Under the pieces are notes generated by a model. That model saw only the letters and a list, made by a program, of their open reading frames with translations, had not been told where the DNA came from and made no database searches. Both the position numbers and the translations under genes were made by a program. Source: Candidatus Mediterraneibacter stercorigallinarum (lineage in GTDB: Bacteria > Bacillota > Clostridia > Lachnospirales > Lachnospiraceae). From it: a stretch of 7,647 nucleotides of DNA. The DNA is taken from the NCBI GenBank assembly GCA_019116185.1, contig DXCD01000034.1, positions 1-7,647 of the forward strand, read 5' to 3'. Shown in pieces: positions 6,288 through 7,647 of this stretch (position 1 is its first letter; every line of letters begins with the position of its first letter).

Positions 6288-6316
6288 GGGGATGCTGTCT
6301 GCCATGCAGCATCCCC
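6288..6316. other. Strong hairpin between kdgK and the second kinase gene
   Basis: GGGGATGCTG (6288-6297) pairs perfectly with CAGCATCCCC (6307-6316) around a 9-base loop, and flanking ATTTT...AAAAT bases could lengthen the stem. The rightward transcript continues TGTAAAATATC, with no U-run, so it is not a standard terminator. On the leftward strand it is followed by TTTGTTC, also weak. It sits between genes read in the same direction and may set the relative amount of the downstream mRNA. Confidence 0.6.
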
Positions 6317-6379
6317 TGTAAAATATCTGCGTATTTTCCATACAGTGCAGCATGATTTTTTATCCAGGAGGTATCCATT

Positions 6380-7402
6380 ATGAACAAATCTTTTGACCTT
6401 CTTTCACTCGGCGAAGTCCTGCTCCGCCTTTCCCCGCCCAGCAATGAACGCCTCGTGCGCGGTGAAACTCTTCAGAAACAGGTCGGCGGCGCAGAGCTGA
6501 ACGTAGTGTCCGGCGTCTCCCTTCTCGGCCTGAGAACAGGCATCATTTCCAAGCTCCCCTCAAACGATATCGGCACATACGCCAAGAACCGCATCCGTTT
6601 CTGCGGGGTCAGCGACGATTACCTGGTATACGACACCTCACCCGAGGCGAGACTGGGGATCTACTATTATGAAAACGGGGCGTACCCCAGAAAACCAGGA
6701 GTCGTATATGACAGACGCCATTCCACCATCAACACCATCTCCATAGATGATTTCGACGAATCCCTCTTCTCTTCCGCCCGCTGCTTCCACACGAGCGGGA
6801 TCACACTCGCCCTGAGCGAGCAGTGCCGGAACACGGCCATAGAAATGATCCGCCGCTTCAAAGATGCCGGCGCCCTCATTTCCTTTGACGTCAACTTCCG
6901 CGGGAACTTATGGACCGGAGACGAGGCAAGAGAATGCATCGAGCAGATCCTTCCTTACGTGGATATCTTCTTCTGCTCTGAAGAGACCGCAAGGCTCACC
7001 TTCCTTAAGACCGGAGAGGCAAAAGAGATCATGAAGAGCTTCACAGAAGACTATCCCATCTCCATCGTCGCATCCACCCAGCGCGTGGTACACAGCCCGA
7101 AGGTGCATACATTCGGCTCCATCATCTACGACGCGCGCAGCGGCAGATTCTTCGAAGAAGAACCGTATCACAACATCGAAGTCGTGGACCGCATCGGCAG
7201 CGGCGACGCCTATGTATCCGGCGTGCTGTACGGCCTCCTGTCCGAACCCGACAACTGCCAGAGAGCTCTGGAGATCGGAAACGCAACAAGCGCCGTAAAG
7301 AACACCATTCCCGGCGACCTGCCTTCCTCCGACCTCAAAGAAATCGAGAATGTGATCCGGGGACATAAAGCAGTCGGGCCACAGCTGGAGATGAACCGAT
7401 GA
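6380..7402 (+). CDS. Second PfkB-family sugar kinase, substrate unknown
   Basis: A 340-residue PfkB kinase paralogous to the preceding KDG kinase, of equal length and alignable throughout (LSLGEVLLRLSPP, VGGAELNVVSGVSLLG at 35-50, FDVNFRGNLW at 169-178). The C-terminal signature DRIGSGDAYVSGVL at 270-283 keeps catalytic D276, but the loop reads GSGD where the first kinase has GGGD, and most other residues differ. An active enzyme is expected; nothing is truncated. AGGAGG lies eight bases before the ATG. It is separated from kdgK by 136 bp with a strong hairpin and has no convincing promoter of its own, so it is probably the distal gene of the eda operon. Codons lean more to C-ending forms (CGC, CTC, TCC) than in kdgK. 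It may act on KDG or on another keto-sugar acid; databases often label such proteins KDG kinase or simply sugar kinase. Confidence 0.92.
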   Translation: MNKSFDLLSLGEVLLRLSPPSNERLVRGETLQKQVGGAELNVVSGVSLLGLRTGIISKLPSNDIGTYAKNRIRFCGVSDDYLVYDTSPEARLGIYYYENGAYPRKPGVVYDRRHSTINTISIDDFDESLFSSARCFHTSGITLALSEQCRNTAIEMIRRFKDAGALISFDVNFRGNLWTGDEARECIEQILPYVDIFFCSEETARLTFLKTGEAKEIMKSFTEDYPISIVASTQRVVHSPKVHTFGSIIYDARSGRFFEEEPYHNIEVVDRIGSGDAYVSGVLYGLLSEPDNCQRALEIGNATSAVKNTIPGDLPSSDLKEIENVIRGHKAVGPQLEMNR

Positions 7403-7412
7403 ATTAAATCTG

Positions 7413-7428
7413 GATTTGTCGGGGAGAC
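7413..7428 (+). repeat. Outlying copy of the repeat-end motif
   Basis: GATTTGTCGGGGAGAC here matches, at 14 of 16 bases and in inverted orientation, the right end at 7630-7645. The two would be terminal inverted repeats of a 233-bp unit beginning eleven bases after the stop codon of the second kinase. A gapped direct copy (GATTTG-GGAAAGAC) starts at 7516. Confidence 0.5.
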
Positions 7429-7515
7429 GGCCGATGGAGATAACGTCCGAAAACCGTAGTTGATTTTAAGACGTATTCGTGGCGGGCGGGGATGTGGCTC
7501 TGGTTCCGGCTCCAT

Positions 7516-7645
7516 GATTTGGGAAAGACGTAAAAGGAATGGGATACAGCTAAAAACAATTTCAAAGCGGACGATTCGCTTGCGCTCAGGCATCCGCTTT
7601 GAAATTAACGCTGTATCCCATTCCTTTAAGTCTTTCCGACAAATC
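7516..7645. repeat. Long imperfect inverted repeat (possible MITE-like or palindromic repeat element)
   Basis: The arms pair in three blocks: 7516-7535 with 7625-7645 (about 16 bp, small gaps), 7536-7550 with 7610-7624 (15 bp, perfect, GGAATGGGATACAGC on the left) and 7558-7571 with 7593-7606 (14 bp, perfect, AATTTCAAAGCGGA on the left). The central loop is 21 bases and one asymmetric internal bulge separates the inner blocks. It carries no credible gene. As RNA it would form a very long hairpin and could end the eda operon transcript, although no clear U-run follows before the window ends. Such size and symmetry suggest a repeated mobile or non-autonomous element, but copy number cannot be seen here. 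The preceding stretch 7429-7515 shows nothing else I can name. Confidence 0.7.
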
Positions 7646-7647
7646 GT

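Noticed and set aside
6244..6379. A separate promoter or small gene ahead of the second kinase.
   Set aside because: TATATT at 6256-6261 has no acceptable -35 box, and no short frame with a ribosome site is present apart from the kinase itself.
7210..7593. A 127-codon leftward open frame across the kinase end and the inverted repeat.
   Set aside because: Part is antisense to the second kinase and the rest is translated repeat DNA, with Pro/Arg-rich, low-information sequence.

Overview
The window looks like a chromosomal sugar-acid catabolic locus from a low-to-mid GC Gram-positive bacterium, most likely a gut Clostridia/Lachnospiraceae member. This rests on strong AGGAGG-type ribosome binding sites before nearly every gene, sigma-A-like promoters, short intergenic spacings and the character of the proteins. 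The species cannot be read from the sequence.

Layout. Positions 1-2472 hold a leftward operon read in the order kduI (5-keto-4-deoxyuronate isomerase), an SDR oxidoreductase of the gluconate 5-dehydrogenase/KduD kind, and a TIM-barrel sugar phosphate isomerase/epimerase that runs off the left edge. Positions 2473-2683 are a divergent promoter region. Positions 2684-3550 encode a rightward AraC-family regulator and 3540-4304 a leftward IclR-family regulator; the two genes meet tail to tail and overlap by 11 bp. Positions 4305-4574 are a second divergent control region with clear promoters on both strands and two related 17-bp palindromes that are good candidates for the IclR protein's operators. 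Positions 4575-7402 hold a rightward operon: KDPG aldolase (eda), KDG kinase (kdgK, 1 bp after eda), and a second, diverged PfkB-family kinase after a 136-bp gap with a strong hairpin. Positions 7403-7647 contain no gene but carry a long imperfect inverted repeat that reaches the right edge.

How the genes fit together. KduI converts 5-keto-4-deoxyuronate, the product of unsaturated uronates released by pectin or glycosaminoglycan lyases and unsaturated glucuronyl hydrolases, to 2,5-diketo-3-deoxygluconate. The SDR would reduce that to 2-keto-3-deoxygluconate (KDG), KdgK phosphorylates KDG to KDPG, and Eda splits KDPG into pyruvate and glyceraldehyde 3-phosphate. The full route from the deoxyuronate to central metabolism is therefore present, divided between two operons with one regulator beside each. 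No lyase, glycoside hydrolase or transporter is visible, so the parent polymer is unknown. The roles of the TIM-barrel isomerase and the second kinase are open.

The pathway itself is known biology. I see no evidence for an entirely new system; the points most worth a second look are the paired operator candidates, the second kinase, the SDR subtype, and the inverted-repeat element at the right edge.
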